Notes: generated by a model from the letters alone, not told the origin. DNA of 64,000 nucleotides from Sindora glabra (GCA_020226215.1 CM035230.1:20565883-20629882), one strand, 5' to 3'. Counted from the first letter of the stretch, positions 11,464 to 24,284 are shown. Made by a program: numbers and translations.

Positions 11464-14400
11464 TGATATGTAAAATTTTATCTATTTTATTTTCTCCCAT
11501 TTAATGTCTTTTAGTGAGTTACATATGCTTAATTTTATACAATTGGCCTTATTTTGCAATTTTGGGTTAGTTTAACAATATTTTAAATTTATTTAGTTAA
11601 TACTAAATTTTTGCACTATTTTTTTAGCAATATCTTGAACTCTAAATATCATATTGGGGTAATCTTTATACCATTAGAAATCTTAAAGAAAGAACTACAA
11701 CTTTGGTGTTTTGGTCAAAGCCTAATTTAGATTCATTAAAGCATTATCTAGCCAATAATCCTAAAGTCCTATTTTTGCCCTAATTGACTTAGCTTTGATA
11801 TTTTGGATCATATCTAGAGTTATAGAGATCCAATTAATGTGAAAACCAATAGCTAAATCTTCATAACACCCAACTCTACAACTTTGTATGTTTATGGTTT
11901 AATCAAATTATGTTTTTTTGGTGATCTTATACTAAGTGGAAGTTAAACTTATGAGAATTCACTATTGTAACTCTTAGTGTTAATTACTTTGTAAAAATAG
12001 GTTTTTAACTTCTAAAAATTAGGAAGGCCCTATCTTTGTATTCCTAAGAAGAATATGATTTAGGTCTAATAAGATTTTAGGATAATTAAGTTAGGCAGAA
12101 GGTAAAGAACTCTTTAGACACTCAAACTTTACATAAAATTCAGTAGCACAATTTTCTCTTTTTTCTTTTAGCTTGGGTTCTCTAACCATGAAAGTTCGAA
12201 CTTTGGAGTTAATTCAAGGATTTTGAGACTCTTCTTTACTAAATTATGAGATTATGATTTGTAATATTAACTTTTTGTAATTAATCTTCCTCTTTCCCTA
12301 ATTACTTAAATTAATTTCTTGAAATTGCATGTGTTGGATGTTGATTTGGTATAATTGGTATTCATCTTTATGATTCCTAACCTTTTGTTGTTTTCACATT
12401 AAATTATGGTTAGTTAATTATAATTTTACATATAAGGACAAAAGGTTGAGGGATTAATTTGGAGGTTTCTAATTTCATTTTTTAATTCAATTGAATTCTA
12501 TCTTTACATCAATTGTGATTCAACTTAAGGATTATAGTAGTTATTTGATTCTACTAATATTAATTGATTAAATCCTAGATGATAATCTAATGTAGGATTC
12601 ACAAAGTATTGCAGAGATATGAGGTAATTCATGGTTGAAAAGTTAATTAGAAATTCTAATAATAAATTGATCCATAATTAATGCAAACTAGATATCTGAA
12701 TTCATTGAATTTTTTCCTGTAATATCCCTAGGAGACTTTTCCAAGAACTACTCCTAAAGTATCAAAGTAAATTAGCAATTCTCAGTTAAACATGCTTAGC
12801 CTAGGAAAATTAAGAATGGGTAACCATGAGAAGCTCTTCTAGACCTTTTGAAACATTGATAGAGATAAAATTTGAATTAAATTATTGTTAGAAATGTGCT
12901 CAAAAGATTAGAGGAATTTTAATAAGGCTTAACTCAATTTTAAGGGTCTGGGTGAACTAAAATTCGGTAAAATAGGATGAAATTATAATAATTTTAGTTT
13001 GATTTCTTAAAATTATTTTTGACCAAAAAAACTCCATTTATTAAGGCCCAAATTGAATCCAAGGACTAAATTGAAAATTGACCAAAAAATTTTAGGTAAA
13101 GATAAAATTTTAAAAAGATTTGGGGTTAAATTATAATTTTCTAAAAAGCTTGAATTTTAGCCCATTATTTTATATTAATTTTGGATAATTTTTGGCTAAA
13201 GAGAGTGCTAAAAATTTTGTCACTAGCTGCAGCAAATAGCAAGAAAAGTATAAAAAATATTTCATGAATTTTGGGCTAAATTGCAAAAAAAGGCCCATTT
13301 TTTAAAAAGTTGTAGAAAACCCTAGAAACCTTTAGAAAACTTCATTCAGCTCTTCTCCCCCTCATTTGCACGAAATTACAACTTCCATAGGAGATTTCTT
13401 CAAGCTTTTAACACAACCAAATACACAAATAAGCTCAATCAACCACAAAATTTCAAGTTCTTGCTACTTGCTTGCTTGAATTGCTAGGAGAAATCATCTA
13501 CAACTTGGAGATATCATCTTTTTCTCTTCAAATCAGAAACTCTTTCATTTTAGGGAGCAACTTAAAGCTTTGAAGTATAACAGTTCAGAGGTGAGTAGCA
13601 GCTCACTTGATTTCCCATTGAATTTTGATTACAAATTTGCCAATATTGCTTTCTAAAATTGTGATTTCATGAAGCTAAGTGTGTGGCCATGCAATGAAGG
13701 CATGGTGTTGAAAACTTGTGTTCTTGAATTGTTTTTGAATATATTAGAACAATATTAGCATGAATGAATGATTATATTACCATTTGTTAAGCCTTGAGTG
13801 AAGAGAAAATACAAAGAACTTAGAAATTGTTTTGCTGATTTTTGCTCCTGGAATTCCTGAAAACCAAGAAATGAGCCACGAATTTTAGGGACATACTAGA
13901 GCCTCTTAAAAATTTAGATCCACCCATTTTATAGTCTCTTATGATGTTAGGATACATATAGAATTTACTGGAAATTTTTAGAAATTTTTAGAAACCTGAA
14001 CAAGGGACATCTCTACACAAAGGTGTAGCTCGCCCAGAAACAGGGCGTGAATCATTTCACTTCTGTTTTTGAATTATTTGGGGCACTAGATGATTAGTAA
14101 AAATTCCATAAAAATTATTGAATACCATTCCATATTTTTTTTAAAACGTAGTCAATTTTTGTGATAATTGAAGCTTATTTTCCTGGTGAATAAATTCCTA
14201 CAATTTTAGAACTCCAGTATTGCTAGAGATTGAAACTGTTCTGGAAGGGCATGATTCACGAATTTTCTGGGTAGATTCTCTTGATTAATTGTGAAACTTA
14301 ATGACTCATATTTGTTAATTAACATGCTTAGAATATCATATAATTACTTGAGAAATTTTGGAGGTGTTTTAGAAGTCACAAAAAGGTCTCTTATGGTAAC

Positions 14401-15864
14401 TTGCCCTCTGCTGCCTTGTTCTGGATTTTGAACGTGAATAGTATTGTTAAATGAATATTTATGAAATACACTAAGTATTTGATGCTTAGAAACACATTGT
14501 GATGATAGTAGAATATGTTTGGAACAATGTGTTGAATTATTGTAATTAATTGAATGTTTCTTTATGGTATAGAATATAGTGATAGATTAGATTGAGTGGT
14601 GGAATGTTAAATATATTGAAATTGTGATGCATTAGGAGAATATGCAATGATTTACACTCTTTAATGTCAAATTTGAAATCCATATTTATTATAGTGATAA
14701 AGGAAAATTAATTAGGATGCTAATGGGTAGTTGTTATTAACCATACCTTTATTATGTTGAATTGACATGATTTTGCCATAATTGGCATGAAAAGCCTACA
14801 AAGGCTCATTTGTGTGATTTGATATGTGTGGGGGAGATTGGCCTATGGCTTACAGCATCCTTCTAGAAGAAGGAGAGGGGTAGTAAGAAGTGGAAGTAAA
14901 AGGCTGGAAGCGAGTGGGTTAAGGTTGATCCAAAGAAATAAGGAGAAAATCTGTATACCATACTAGCCATATCTATAAATATAATATTAATACATAATGC
15001 ATAAGACAGATTGTAGTTATTAGATGCAAACAAAGTTAAGTATACAGAAATTTATTTAGTCTTCCTAATTTTGTATCAAAGAAAATTGATCATGGAAAAC
15101 TATGGGAATAAAGATTAAGCAGCTACTCACTCACTAAGTATTTTATATACTCATTTTTCTTCAATGTTGTCTTACTTTACAGATAAAGAACAAGGAGCTC
15201 CAGCGAAAGATTGATATACTGCATAAAGCCTTCTGATCTCCATAGGGCATAGTGCATTTTGAGTCATTCACAGTACAATTCAAGTCTATGTGTATTACTA
15301 AATAATTTTGTTATGCTACTGCATATTAATATCATAGATTAATTTTTCATTGCATGCGCAATGCAATTTACTTTATTTATATTATTTGCTACTATTATAT
15401 TTTTCCCTTTTATTACAAAATAATCAGATATAGTTTCTTACAGGCTTGTAAAGATATCTGATTGGCTTAATCTCAATTAAATGTCTTTATGCCAGTCATG
15501 ATGCTTGAAATTGGGTCATGACACTTATTTACTATTTACTTTGTATTTTGTTTTATTTAATACGTTTATTTCAATTTCAATTCATAAAACTCCCTAACTC
15601 AGATTCTATGTTAGTTTTGCATACTACATATTGCATTCTATTTTGGCATTATGCTCCTCTTTCATTCTACTAATGTTCTACATGATCTGTAATTGCATTT
15701 TGTTTGCATCCATTCTTTACATTTTTAGTGCGTAAATAATTAAAACAATTGTGTAAACTTTATTAGTAAATCAATTAGAAAAGATTTATCAAGGGATCAC
15801 TAAGGATACGACATAGTTGCTTCACCATACTACTTTATTTTAAGGAAACTATTAATAAACTAAT
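11464..15864 (+). mobile_element. Ty3/gypsy-family LTR (copy a), interrupted by a long solo LTR
   Basis: The LTR starts TGATATG directly after the polypurine tract and is collinear with three other LTR copies here (21959-23589 minus, 33566-35096, 46540-47984). Shared blocks include the start, a middle block with LTR-specific AT tracts, a TTGCAG-rich block, and a GGATCAC...ACGAC-like block near the 3' end. A 2806 bp solo LTR sits inside it (12718-15523), so its own length is about 1.6 kb, matching the other copies. The 3' border is set by alignment with the minus-strand copy. After it, a weak tRNA-Asp-type primer-site likeness (TGGTGCATTGC) is seen. Confidence 0.75.
12718..15523 (+). mobile_element. 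long solo LTR, Tekay/Del-like Ty3/gypsy family
   Basis: The 2806 bp unit runs from TGTAATATCCC to GGGTCATGACA. That 3' end, and the position of primer-site-like sequence after a relative at 37332-40196, fit chromovirus-type gypsy LTRs. It lies inside the gypsy-family LTR copy a, whose halves resume on both sides. The flanking pentamers (TTTCC and CTTAT) do not match, so the target duplication is lost or the solo LTR arose by exchange between different copies. Visible inside: an ACAGCATC-type motif near 14853, and AG followed by GTGAGT at 13591, a splice-donor-like site. No coding domain. Confidence 0.75.
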
Positions 15865-16658
15865 TTTGGTGCATTGCAATGAGCTAGTCACTAATATGAT
15901 AAAAGCATTATGAAAATAACATATGATGTTACCAAAGTTTAAAAACATAAGTTATTTAATAAATTTCTCTTAATAAAAGCATATAGTATTAATATTGCAC
16001 CTATAACATCAATTCTAATGTGCTTGTGTCCTTCTTTAGCTACAATGTGTTTAACAAAAAAATTTGTCAATGGCAATTCCATTGGAAGACTGAATTTATT
16101 CCATTAGCATTTAGAGGTATTATTTAAATTTTGTAACAAGTACATATTATATATCTTCAATTATTTGAACCTAATTAAATGCAAGAAATTATAGCCATTA
16201 AGTGTTTATTGTATTGGGATTTTACTTTTAACCATAGACAAATTGAAATAGGGCTTAAATACTATTGTTTGTAATAATATTGCTTGTATAATAATATAGC
16301 TAAATTCTACAATTAGATTTAAATATTGCTCTTAGTGTAATAGGGTTTAGGTGAATTGTACTAAAAAAATAGTAAATCATGTTTGTTATTCTAAATCACT
16401 GTCATTTTATGTTGACATTACATATCAAGTATTTAATACAAGTTGAAATACAATGTGAAATTTAAGATATGAAAAGACATCTATTTTTAATGATAGCCTA
16501 CAAATCGACATCCTATTTTAATGGTTCAACAATATTTACAAATGAAACTATTGAGTTTTAAAATCAAATAGCACAATGAAAAGTTTTAAAAATTACTTCA
16601 AAATCCATTAAGAATCCAAGCAAAAGAAGTAAACCTTTGTTAATATTCATAACTTTAT
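15865..16658. other. CACTA-like debris with an unidentified peptide relic
   Basis: AT-rich, stop-rich DNA. The stretch 16005-16083, read on the minus strand, gives IVAKEGHKHIRIDVI. It is similar to a minus-strand reading at 28922-29009 (VIVKQGYKDVRINDLGE). Similarity between the two regions extends further right (16090-16340 against about 29010-29660), so both are parts of one dispersed element. I do not recognise the protein. Confidence 0.45.
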
Positions 16659-18267
16659 TGCTTGAAACATACTTTTGCTTCCTGATGAACAATCCAATCA
16701 CTAGTATTTGAATATCCAATCATAGGCATAAAAATAGGATTATCATAAATCACAAACCTCATTCAAAAGGGTAATGCCTCTATGATATCCACACGAGCAA
16801 TTGAATAATTCAATCTAAATAGAAAGGACCACACTCTCTTACTCTCAACATAGTGCTAGCTACGACACTTTCTCTTATTATAGATCAATCTTACAAAAAT
16901 CTTATAGGACTTTCTCTATCTCATAGATAATGACCTTCATGTTTCTCTAATCTTAGTTAAATATTTATTAAATCATGTGATAATTATCTTGGTCAAATAG
17001 TTTCTCTTTTAATAGATTAATATCTCATCCAGATATTTCCTTTCAAAAAGATTTAACTGATATTAGTCAAATATTGTTATTTGCTTAATTTATTTTATCT
17101 TATAAATAAAATTCATTAATATTCTTTAACCAAAGCTACTTTAAGAAAAGAAATAACTAGGCTTTGACTACTAATCAAGCCTAAACATAACTCCAACTAA
17201 TAACTAACCCATATGTAGTGTCCTCTATGTATAACCTAATCATATTATGGTATTATTTAACAGAAGCCAATCATATTAGGCCTATCACAAATAGGAGCCC
17301 CAATTTGACTAAAAGTCCCTCATTAAACTATAACCCCAATATATGACACATTCTTTATCTGTGACCTTATAGGTTCTCATTGCATTAGTAGTAATCCTAA
17401 AATCCATTTTTAGTACTACAAATAGTAAATGATATATAGTAATGCATCATTCCCACTTAAGTAGTGAGAATGTAAATGATTCGACATAGCCTTTATGTGA
17501 CTAATATTTCATATAGTTTAGTTTTTTTTTGTTTTGGATATCAATATGAAACTCAAGACATGGAATGTGTCACCTTATTCATAATTCAATCTATGTGTTT
17601 TCTTCATTCTTGAGTAGATTGACTAAAGAAAAATGAATCAATATCACATATCAATTCATTTGAGTATGGTCATCCATTTCATAGTCTTCCTTAATCAAAG
17701 AACCCACAGATATCATTTCTAGTACATAAGAGGAATAAAATCCCATCTAGATTACTTATATCCCTTCACATGATTCATGGTATACATAATTATCACTTTT
17801 TATGCAAACCTTATTACTAGTGACATTTGTTAGTATCCAAGTACATAACTTCTCAAGTAAAGAACCGTAATAACTTCAAGTCAAAGAACCATAAATATCA
17901 TTATCATTATAAAAACATGTTATGACATTCACACAATAATCGATATAGCATTCTTATAGCAAGTCAATCCAATACATTTATTCTCTAACATTTACTCATG
18001 AGTTAACTTGACATCTCATATCTATAATTATAGTCATCAGTTAATATACATACTAATCTTGATACATTATTATTACCTTAATTTACAACAATACTTGGCC
18101 AAGGATATTTTAGGAATAATATAAATTATTTGAAGAATAATTATTATATTTTCATATATTATAAGGATATAATGTTAAATATAATAATTGTAGTGCCTTT
18201 AAAAAAATGTAATACAATGTATGCAAATATAATCATCCTAATGATTGACTAGTATAGCATCCATTAA
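16659..18267 (-). mobile_element. diverged fifth copy of the small solo-LTR family
   Basis: Collinear but much-diverged likeness to the four good copies: TATCCACACGAGC near 16787, TAGTGCTAGCTACG near 16851, a TGTGACCTTATAGGTTCTCATTGCATT block near 17360, GTAATGCATCATT near 17440, and CAAGACATGGAATGTGTCA near 17552. Borders are estimated from alignment with copy 1. I found no target duplication and no internal region. It is clearly older than the other copies. Confidence 0.65.
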
Positions 18268-18439
18268 TAGAAACATAATAGTTTTATAAAATAATCGACG
18301 TTGTTACATGTATTCAATGCCAGTCTAAAAATTGACATTGAATACTCCAAACATATAATGATGCCCATGTATAAGTTGATGAATAATCAATATCAAATAG
18401 GTCAAATTATTGATGTTATATAGCAATTTTGTAGAAGTG
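18268..18439. mobile_element. right end of a CACTA-like element
   Basis: The segment ends GCAATTTTGTAGAAGTG (18423-18439). Read inverted this is CACTTCTACAAAATTGC, then TATATAACATC. It closely resembles the left end that begins 95 bp further on (CACTATTATAGAATTGC, TATATAACATTC). Ends in CACT with subterminal repeats are typical of CACTA elements. The matching left end of this element was not found. Confidence 0.5.
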
Positions 18440-18533
18440 TAGAGGTTTACTTCTTAGTTCATTGTAAGTAAGAGTTAAGAGATTATTTCCTTCTTACATG
18501 AAATTTACTTTAAATCACCATATTTTTGGTAGG

Positions 18534-18562
18534 CACTATTATAGAATTGCTATATAACATTC
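18534..18562 (+). mobile_element. left terminal repeat of a second CACTA-like element
   Basis: CACTATTATAGAATTGC followed by TATATAACATTC is shared almost exactly with the left end at 36748. It faces away from the right-end-like sequence at 18423-18439, so two elements lie head to tail with 94 bp between. Its right partner is not identified; the debris that follows (to about 21900) has CACTA-type subterminal repeats. Confidence 0.5.
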
Positions 18563-18626
18563 ACACATAGACGTCAATTAATGTAAAAATTGACATATAT
18601 AATGGCACAGTGGTAATTCTGAAAAT

Positions 18627-18938
18627 AAGTGCAATTTACCATGTTAGTTCCAATAAAAAGCCAACATTGTAAAGCCATAATTTTAAATAGGATATGAAGA
18701 GTTGAAACTATAAAAGCTTAAGATGACAATTATTATTTACAACCAACATCTATTGTGACCTACATGTTAGTCTTAAGTGCAATTTACCATGTTGGTTCCA
18801 ATAAAAAGCCAACATTGTAAAGCCTTACTTTTAAATAGGATATGAAGAGTTGGAACTATAAAAACTTAAGATGACAACTATTATTTACAACCAACATCTA
18901 TTGTGACCTACATAAAATAAGTGCAATTTACCATGTTA
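18627..18938. repeat. tandem duplication, unit about 148 bp, 2.1 copies
   Basis: AAGTGCAATTTACCATGTTA-like unit starts recur at 18627, 18775 and 18919. The first two units are nearly identical over their length (AAAAAGCCAACATTGTAAAG and TTACAACCAACATC blocks in both). The third is only its first ~20 bases. This is consistent with a subterminal array of the CACTA-like element that begins at 18534. Confidence 0.85.
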
Positions 18939-20274
18939 TGTGAATTATCACTTACTTTGAGAAGTGTGATACATAAAGCACTGATCTTTTGTTAATAACT
19001 AACGTTTATTGTTTCTTGCTCACTATAAATTTCACAATCACTCTTCTTCTGTGTTTGTCTTCAAGTAATTCTTAGAAAGGCTTCACATCTTATAGCAACT
19101 CTCCATCTAAGAATCTAATGTCTCTTATTTACAAATATTTAAGATCAAGTAGGAAACATTAGCTCTCCAATATTTTGGCAATATCTATTCGATGATCGTC
19201 CACCTTTATCACCAAAGTTTGCAAACTAAATTACCTTCAATTTTTCTATGCAAACCCTCATGATTAAAATGAAAAAATTAAATAACAAATGGGAATTCAC
19301 AAGAAAGATCTATTTTTAGGTCTAAATTAATATACATAGTGATTATGATGTAAAAATAGTTTGTATTTTCATTTGTAATTTTCTTCATATAATTGAAGTC
19401 TTTATTTGAACTTTACTTTCATTTATGAAAATGAAATTACATTTAATTTTTTTCTTACTATCATCTTTGATCTTTACTAGATAGTGATATTCTTGTATAA
19501 AATTGTTTAAAGTTTTCATAGATTTCATTATGTGAAATTGTAAGTTGAACTACTAAATTCATTAAAAAACATATGAGAAAACCATGTTGTTTATTTAATA
19601 AAACACAATGTGGATTTCAAAAAGAAACTTATTTCTACTTTATGATATCAATTTTCAAATATCTATTGTTTAAAGGAATACCAAAGCTATAATAGAAAGA
19701 ATGTGCAGAAGATTAGTTGTCAATTTTATATAAAATGAATGTTTAAAGGTATATTAATAGCTAATTAATTTTTAAATTCATGGTGTCATTGGAAACTATA
19801 AAGGATATTTATATTTTAAATGTCGAGTGTACAAATGAACCAACACTGAAATGCTATTTATAGCCAATTAATATTTATATTTATGATATTACTAGAAACT
19901 ATAAATAATATTTGTATTTTAGTCACCAGTTATAAGTAAAACCAAGGCCTAAGGGTTATCTACATGCAGTTAATATTTGTAATTATGATCTTATTAGAAA
20001 TGTCAAATGAATTACCATGTCAATGTCAATGTAAGTTAATAACTGACATATAAGGTTATGTTAATGATCAACCCATTTAAATCATGCTACAATACTCATA
20101 AGGATAGGGAAAATTGTGAACATTTACAATGTCAAATTTTCAAATAATCAACATCTAAAAGAATTTTCAATGCCATAATTTAAATTGCTAAACCTTTAAA
20201 TGTTAGTCATGATTTAATAGCCAATGTTTAATGCTCTCTAGATTTGCTTATAAATTAAGCTTGTAAAATTAAAA
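18939..20274. other. AT-rich CACTA-like debris
   Basis: No gene or intact border is visible. Short phrases such as AGTTAATAACTGACAT and TTAATATTTGTAATTATGAT recur, in the style of degenerate subterminal repeats of the surrounding elements. An ACTATAAATTT near 19020 resembles a TATA box but leads to no reading frame. Confidence 0.4.
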
Positions 20275-20900
20275 AGAGCAAAACAAAGGCAAAACTAGCA
20301 ATAAGCCCTTAACTTGCTTTGAAAGTAAAAAACTAGGTGATAATGAAAGTGATTTTCCATAGTCGAAAAGAAAATTCCAAAAGAAACCCACTAAGAAGTA
20401 AGTAATGACAGCCGTGTGGAATGATAAAGAAAAGTCATCTAGAAAAGAGCTTCAAGAAGAATATGATGATAACATTTCTAACTATTGCTTTACGGCTAAA
20501 AGTCAAGATGACCAAGAAATAGATAATGAACTCGAATATTTTTTATCTTATGATAAATTGCATGAATATTTGGATAACTTCATGGAAGATTTTTCACAAA
20601 ATTTTAACAAAATATTTTAAAATGTAATAAGGGAATCATGTTTTGAGAAAAGGAGTTAGATTTTTTCAAAAAGGAAAAACAAATTTTATTTTATTTGGAG
20701 AAAAATAATGAAAAATAAATCTTTGACAAAATAAGTAAAACCATTCAAAGAAGAAAAACAAGTTTTTGACTTCTTGGAAAAGATAACCAATTTTTATCAA
20801 AAGAAAAAGAATCTTCAAAAAAAGGAAAAATAAAGTTTTGAAAAATGATATTAAAGTTTTAAAAATAAAAAATAAGAATATAAGATCCAATTTTGAGCAT
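20275..20900 (+). pseudogene. probable Ty1/copia gag fragment (SIRE/Maximus-like)
   Basis: The 71-residue frame at 20405-20620 reads MTAVWNDKEKSS, then ISNYCFTAKSQDD, and an acidic LEYFLSYDKLHEYLD. This resembles the linker after the zinc knuckle in large copia gag proteins, where a W-x-D/N-D motif and an N-x-C-F-x-A motif are followed by an acidic, coiled-coil-prone segment. Upstream (from about 20280) lies a Lys-rich stretch in another frame. Downstream to 20900 the DNA is purine-rich with lysine/phenylalanine readings and stops. No zinc knuckle, protease or LTR is attached. It could instead be a chance frame; similarity is by motif only. Confidence 0.42.
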
Positions 20901-21084
20901 CAACTTTCAAATCTTAAAAGGAAAATATTTTTCTTAAAAAAGTAAATATTCGTAAAGGAAAGAATAATTAGAATACCCTTTTAAATATTCAAAGATATTC
21001 CTTAAAAAGAGAAAAATTAAGATATTTTCAAACTCAATGTCACTACCATGGAATTACGATTCTATGTCAGTGGATGTACATCAA

Positions 21085-21580
21085 TCAAAGGCAAAACAAT
21101 TGTCTATATTGACACAATGGTATTTTTTAAATTATTAGGACTAACAAGATGATGGTTAGAATACACAGCTAATATCTATTTTGATGTAGTGATATTTTTG
21201 AAATTTTTTAAGAAATTTAAGACAATGTTTTTTTTTTACTTAATTGACATCACAATGTATGACATTTAATAATTATTAGGAAAATGGGGGAACTTAAGAT
21301 AATAATGTTAGGATTAACCAATGCCTATTTGAATGTGACACCATTTTTCAAAATTATTAGAAAACATAAGATATCAATTTTTACTTAACGAACATCATAA
21401 TGTGTTACATTTAAAGGTTATTAGGAAAATAAGAAAACTTATGACGTAGATTTTGGAATTAATCGATATCTATTTGGATGCAGTGGTATTTTTAAAATTA
21501 TTAGGAAACTTATAATGTTAGTTTTTAACTGAACTAATCTTATAAAGTATTGTATTTAAAGGAATGTTAATAATCAATTG
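21085..21580. repeat. degenerate tandem array, unit about 150 bp
   Basis: A unit with the core GATATCTATTTGGATGCAG, then TGGTATTTTTAAAATTATTAG, AACTTATAATGTTAG and ATCATAATGT...TTAAAGGTTATTAG blocks recurs about four times with drift (cores near 21115, 21180, 21340, 21480). The same unit appears once or twice near 29950-30140. Arrays like this are usual inside CACTA element ends. Confidence 0.6.
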
Positions 21581-21958
21581 CTAATTATATTTACAAACAT
21601 TGGTGTTTAAAACATCGGTTATACTTGAAAATTGATCAAAAGGTTATTTATAACCAATTAATGTTTGCATTTATAGTGTTATTGAAAACTATAAATATTT
21701 TATGTATTTTAATAGATTAATATTTGTATTTATAGTGGCATTGGATATTGAAAAAATAATTTATATTTCAATAGTTTGCCTATTTAAAATATACTATGAC
21801 ATTCACGAGGCGAACACTTATAATGTTAGTTTTTCCAATAATTTGCATTTAAAAGGTATGTTAACTAACCTAAGGTGAAAGAAAATCATTTTTAAGATGC
21901 CAATTTGTTTTTAATAACTAATGTGGAATTTTGATCATGGTAGTCAAACCGGCCAAAT
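21581..21958. other. CACTA-like debris
   Basis: The AT-rich DNA continues the array in weaker form (CCAATTAATGTTTGC and AGATTAATATTTG phrases). At its right end, on the minus strand just outside the adjacent LTR, TTGGCCGGTTTGACTACC resembles a decayed primer binding site. No gene. Confidence 0.4.
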
Positions 21959-23589
21959 TGAAATTACTAATTCTTAAGAAAGTTTATAGCAAAATGGTGC
22001 GAACTAGGTCGAACCTCTAAAGATCCTTTTTAATAATCCTTTGTGATTAGATTACTTAGCAATTATGTTTATAATGTAAAATTATATTGAAATACTGACA
22101 AAAACAAAATGCTAACTACTTATGCAATTAATCAAACATAAAATGAGCAAACTTAAACTAATGCAGTATGCAAAATAATCATGCAATGCAAAATTCATAA
22201 TTCAAAATAAATGTAGAACTAGATTTAAGGGAGGACTTTTGAGTTCAAAATAAGCAAAAAATAATAGCAAAAAATTAATGGAAGAATCAATAGAGTAGTA
22301 ACAATAAAAATAAGGAATATCAATGAATAAAAATAGTCGATCCAAGGAATTTAAGGTCTCTTCGGGGAATTAATCATAGATCACTATAAATTGGATCTTG
22401 CAATTGATTATTCAGCATTGAATTATCCGAAATCCCTGCAATAATTCATGAACTCTAAGTTAGATAATCATCTAGAGTCTAATTAATTAAGATTAGCAAA
22501 GTTAGACAATTGCCATGACTCCTAAGCTAGATTAAAACTAATTTAAAGATAGAATTTAACCAAATTAAATGAATTAATTTAGAATCCTAAACTATCTATT
22601 CATCCCCTTTTACCCCCATAAAAAATTATTATTAATCAACTAAAATTCCTTACCAATTCCCAATCATGAACCTTAGAATTGAATCAAGATTATATTAAAT
22701 CAACATTCAAACTAACTAATTTATGTAAATTAAAAAAGATAGATGAAGAAAAAGAGAAATCAATTACATATATGATCATGCAATTTAAAATCTCATAATA
22801 CAAGAGGAGAAAAGTGTCATAATTCCTTGAATTAACTCAAAGGAAATTAGCCTTCCCTTGAAGACAAAAGACACAATAAAAATCAAAGAACTAAAAAAAT
22901 TATCTATTTCTTCTCTCCTCTTTTTGTTCTGATCTACCCTCTAACTATTAACAACCTTTGAGGCATAATTAGGACTAGGCCTTAACAACAAACTTGTAGG
23001 AATATACCCTAAAAATTTCAGCCTAATTCAACATTCCTAGCTCAAGTTATAGCTAAAATACTATAAATAGGTCAATCCAGTCCAAGTTGATATAATCAGC
23101 CATCAATCTATCTACTTTAACCTTCAAAACAACTTAGTTTCTCTAAAAAGGCTTCATGAATGATGAGGTATGGATCTTAGGGAATAATTAGACTTGTCCT
23201 TGCATCAATTGGATACTTGGAGCTCTATATATGAATTAATCATTGCAATAGGGTTAGGTCTAGGTTAGAACAACAACTTTTAGCTAATTTCGTGCTTGCT
23301 TTTGATCTCCAAAATGGAAGAATTGGGCTTTGAAACAAACTAGAAAGTTCTAGAACCTTTTACCATATTTTCAATGGTATAAGGATCGTCCAAATTTGAC
23401 ATTTAGAGCTCAAGTTATGATTAGAAAAATGAAATAGTACCAAAAATTTAGCATTAAGTCTGAAATTCAATTAAGTTCAAATTAATTCAATTAGTCTCAA
23501 ATTAATGTAGAATTCATTCAATTAAGTATCATCTCATCCTAAGAGTCTTAAATATGAGAAAAAATATTAATAAAATATTATTCACATCA
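21959..23589 (-). mobile_element. Ty3/gypsy-family LTR (copy d), minus strand
   Basis: On the minus strand the unit runs from TGATGTGAATAATAT (starting at 23589) to GTAATTTCA (ending at 21959), 1631 bp with TG...CA ends. It is collinear with copies a, b and c: a TTATTGCAGGGATT block near 22440, and AGGATCTTTAGAGG followed by TTCGACC near 22010. Just before its start, TATGGGAAATT (23600-23590 on the minus strand) looks like a polypurine tract. Just after its end, TTGGCCGGTTTGAC resembles a primer site. No pol sequence is recognisable on either side. Confidence 0.75.
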
Positions 23590-24255
23590 AATTTCCCATA
23601 TTGCTTATAAATTGGATGCTCGCTTTCTTTACTCTATCCTTCTATTTTTCATTTAAGTGTTCATACTATAGTTTCTCTTTCACTCCAATTTTCATTTGAG
23701 TTTTTACTCCATTTTTTATTTAGCTAGTGTATAAGAACAATACATGATTGATGGTGCTCAATCATCAATTGCTAAAATGCAAGTCATTACTCCTGAGTTG
23801 TCATCATTTCTTGATCATAACATATGTCAAGTTTCCACAATTTGTGTTGGACTTAAAAGTAAGGGATTGAGAATAATATATGGTTATGATGGAATGCATG
23901 ATAGCAAGGGATTAAGGATAAAAGATGCATGGTTACCATGGATATGAAAGCAAAGGGTGACATCGAGTAAGATGCCATAGAGACAATCACCACCATTTTT
24001 CTTCAAAGCAGTGAAATCAAAACTCTTATCTTTATGAACCATATTTTTGCCCTTTGTCATAAAGACAATTACCATCACTTTTCTTCAAAGTGATCATAGT
24101 TATAAATATTATGTCTCCTTAAGTGTCAATGATAAACTGCTTATTCTTTAGAATAAGAATGTTCAACATAGTTCAATATGTTGATAATCTAGTGTAGTTT
24201 TTATGTCAAGTCTTTGTTAGAAAAATATTATAATGCAAAAGTTATATTTTTTTAA

Positions 24256-24284
24256 AAAAATAGCCAACAACATTGGCTATTTTT
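24256..24284. repeat. perfect 12-base inverted repeat with 5-base loop
   Basis: AAAAATAGCCAA, loop CAACA, TTGGCTATTTTT. It is not followed by a poly-T run typical of a Pol III terminator beyond the stem itself, and no transcript is evident. Confidence 0.7.

Noticed and set aside
19015..19080. Possible host promoter (ACTATAAATTT with pyrimidine-rich downstream)
   Set aside because: No open frame or splice pattern follows, and the surroundings are CACTA-like repeats.
22005..22030. tRNA T-arm-like string GGTTCGACC on the minus strand
   Set aside because: It lies in an LTR 3' end conserved with other copies, and no acceptor, D or anticodon arms surround it.
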